From: Chloroflexota bacterium
Lineage (GTDB): Bacteria; Chloroflexota; Anaerolineae; Aggregatilineales; Phototrophicaceae
Length of the DNA: 64,000 bases
Assembly (NCBI GenBank): GCA_023430545.1
Contig: JAEZAF010000214.1
Location: 1 to 64,000, forward strand
Direction of reading: 5' to 3'
Shown piece by piece: positions 62,716 through 64,000 of the stretch. A program made the translations under genes and the position numbers. Each line of letters opens with the position of its first letter. The stretch's first letter is position 1. The notes under the pieces are model-generated. The model was given only the letters and a program-made list of their open reading frames with translations. It was not told the origin of the DNA and ran no database searches.

Positions 62716-64000
62716 TTAATCCATATTGAAGAAGGCAAGAGTATCGTATTCAATCGTTTGTACAATTGTAGAGCGATCCAAATACTTATTTCCGCGCTCG
62801 CAGGCAGTTTCCGGAGCAAATAAACAGGCATGACATGCAGCAGCGTGAAGTGTCCGACCTTCAATGCTTGGCTCTCTCTCAGCACACACTGGATCACTTG
62901 CACACAGCTTCGCCGCTTCTAGTGCTTGTCGAATATGTCTAGTAATTGATTCCGACTCGCCTAAATTTACCAGACCACCTAGCGTTCCTTCACTATCGGA
63001 GGCAGCCGTGTAAATCAATATTCCTGCCATTGGTCCACCTTCCTTATCGCCAGTCCGAGAATATATTCTTTCCTTCAGACTAGCGGCTGAATATCCAGAT
63101 TCCAGTGCCAGTTGTCGCATCAACGCATGGCTGAAACTATGCAATAGCACATAACGCATACCTGGAAAACCACTACTTGGCTCATCAATTCCGCGCATCG
63201 CACGCCATTTGCGATGTGCCTCCATAAAATGACTTTCACGATTCATCACATCAGAGTTTCGTTCCCACTTACGAATTGCATCCTCTTTGAATTGTATGAA
63301 TATACCCTCGCCGCGAACTTCTGAAGCAGGTACCCAAGTTGGTGATCGTCGAGAAATGGGTACAGGTTCAATCTCTATGGCGTGTTCCGGATCGGTAAGT
63401 TCACCCACGGCATCAAGACGTGTGAAACCAACCATAGCTTGTACTTCTCGAAGGCGTTCGACCAACATGATTTGCTCAAAATTCTTGAAAGTTCCAGTAT
63501 TTTTGAATTCAATCGGACGCAAACGAAAGTCACTGCTATTTAATGTGGGGTCAAAGTTTGTAAAGATTTTCCATTCTGGTTCTTTGATGTCCGGCATCTG
63601 CCCATGATTACTTGCAAGTCCGCTATTGGACTTGCGTTTGTCAACTTCGTTCCAGATCTCTTCTACTTCGTAGTCTGCCAGATCTCCGCCTAATTGCCCT
63701 ATGCTTTGAAGTAGCTTTACCTGTCCAGCATCTTCGACATTTTGGAGAATTGCCCAATTATCTTCAATTAGCTGTGCCAACTTACCACTATCGACTGGTA
63801 ATGCAATGGTACTTAACACCATCGGAAACCACATATTTGATGCCCCTAGAATAATTGTGTGTGCATTATGCTCACATGGCTGAGGATCAAAGTCCCGAAG
63901 ATGTGGTCGTCTTCCGGTACAGCCCGGCATATTTCTAATATTGTCTCTACCAAATGCGTCAGAAAGACGACGGCTTTCATCACAAGTATCACAGTGAACT
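62716..64000 (-). CDS. drmB: DISARM protein DrmB (DUF1998), 5' end outside window
   Basis: The frame is open to the window edge; 427 residues are visible, beginning with a zinc-type HCDTCDE segment and PGCTGRRPHL. The C-terminal DUF1998 region is plain: YVLLHSFSHALMRQLALESG, GILIYTAASDSEGTLGGLVN and a Cys cluster in HAAACHACLFAPETACERG. DrmB works with the DrmA helicase, both of which recognise unprotected DNA ends or replication forks in the DISARM system. drmA and the methylase gene should lie just beyond 64000. It is the first visible gene of the minus-strand operon drmB-drmC-nuclease-coiled-coil. Confidence 0.88.
   Translation of the reverse strand, partial: VHCDTCDESRRLSDAFGRDNIRNMPGCTGRRPHLRDFDPQPCEHNAHTIILGASNMWFPMVLSTIALPVDSGKLAQLIEDNWAILQNVEDAGQVKLLQSIGQLGGDLADYEVEEIWNEVDKRKSNSGLASNHGQMPDIKEPEWKIFTNFDPTLNSSDFRLRPIEFKNTGTFKNFEQIMLVERLREVQAMVGFTRLDAVGELTDPEHAIEIEPVPISRRSPTWVPASEVRGEGIFIQFKEDAIRKWERNSDVMNRESHFMEAHRKWRAMRGIDEPSSGFPGMRYVLLHSFSHALMRQLALESGYSAASLKERIYSRTGDKEGGPMAGILIYTAASDSEGTLGGLVNLGESESITRHIRQALEAAKLCASDPVCAEREPSIEGRTLHAAACHACLFAPETACERGNKYLDRSTIVQTIEYDTLAFFNMD

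Overview
The window looks like a chromosomal segment of a Chloroflexota bacterium, most likely Anaerolineae-like. The reasons are a solute-binding protein with a Thr/Pro-rich linker after a Tat signal, a large SARP/BTAD-type regulator with an ATPase and TPRs, a diterpene gene pair of the kind known from Herpetosiphon and Mycobacterium tuberculosis, and moderate GC. This is inference; no rRNA or other phylogenetic marker is present.

Region 1 (1-10.4 kb): the tail of an alpha/beta hydrolase, a solute-binding-like protein without signal peptide and a nucleoside deaminase precede a plus-strand cluster at 3503-9063. That cluster encodes a class II diterpene cyclase resembling Rv3377c, a membrane histidine kinase, two receiver-only response regulators, a second-step enzyme resembling Rv3378c (tuberculosinol/kolavelool synthase family) and a HAD phosphatase. 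Genes overlap or nearly abut, so a two-component system is wired into a diterpenoid pathway. A third receiver protein follows on the minus strand, then a ClbS/DfsB-like protein.

Region 2 (10.4-22.7 kb): a minus-strand operon for oxidative (Weimberg-type) sugar-acid breakdown. It holds a GntR regulator with a tandem palindromic operator, a Tat-exported binding protein, a natural fusion of both ABC permeases, two enolase-superfamily dehydratases, an RraA-like protein, a FAH-fold 2-keto-3-deoxy-acid dehydratase, 2-oxoglutarate semialdehyde dehydrogenase and a YjhG-type xylonate dehydratase. No ABC ATPase gene is present. Region 3 (22.7-31.7 kb): AraC regulator, GH127 beta-L-arabinofuranosidase, a truncated binding-protein gene, a SARP-like regulator and a secreted LCCL-domain protein.

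Region 4 (31.7-43.9 kb): a complete urea block, urtABCDE then ureD-A-B-C-F-G. There is no ureE, and UreG carries a His-rich linker plus an extra domain of about 180 residues. The block lies between two direct copies of a 72-bp sequence that is the 3' end, terminator and downstream tRNA-T-arm-like core of a serine recombinase gene; the right copy still has its recombinase (43.9-45.6 kb). Region 5 (45.9-51.6 kb) is one huge alpha-2-macroglobulin-like lipid-free secreted protein gene without a thioester.

Region 6 (51.8-64 kb) is visibly more AT-rich and reads as a defence island. It starts at a third copy of the core and a beheaded WD40 gene, followed by a TIR-ATPase gene coupled to a giant membrane/WD40 protein, an IS5-family (IS427-like) element with a -1 frameshift site inserted into that gene's 3' end, a ribbon-helix-helix regulator, a class III nucleotide cyclase with an extra C-terminal domain, and a minus-strand operon with DISARM genes drmB and drmC, a frameshifted PD-(D/E)XK nuclease and a coiled-coil protein.
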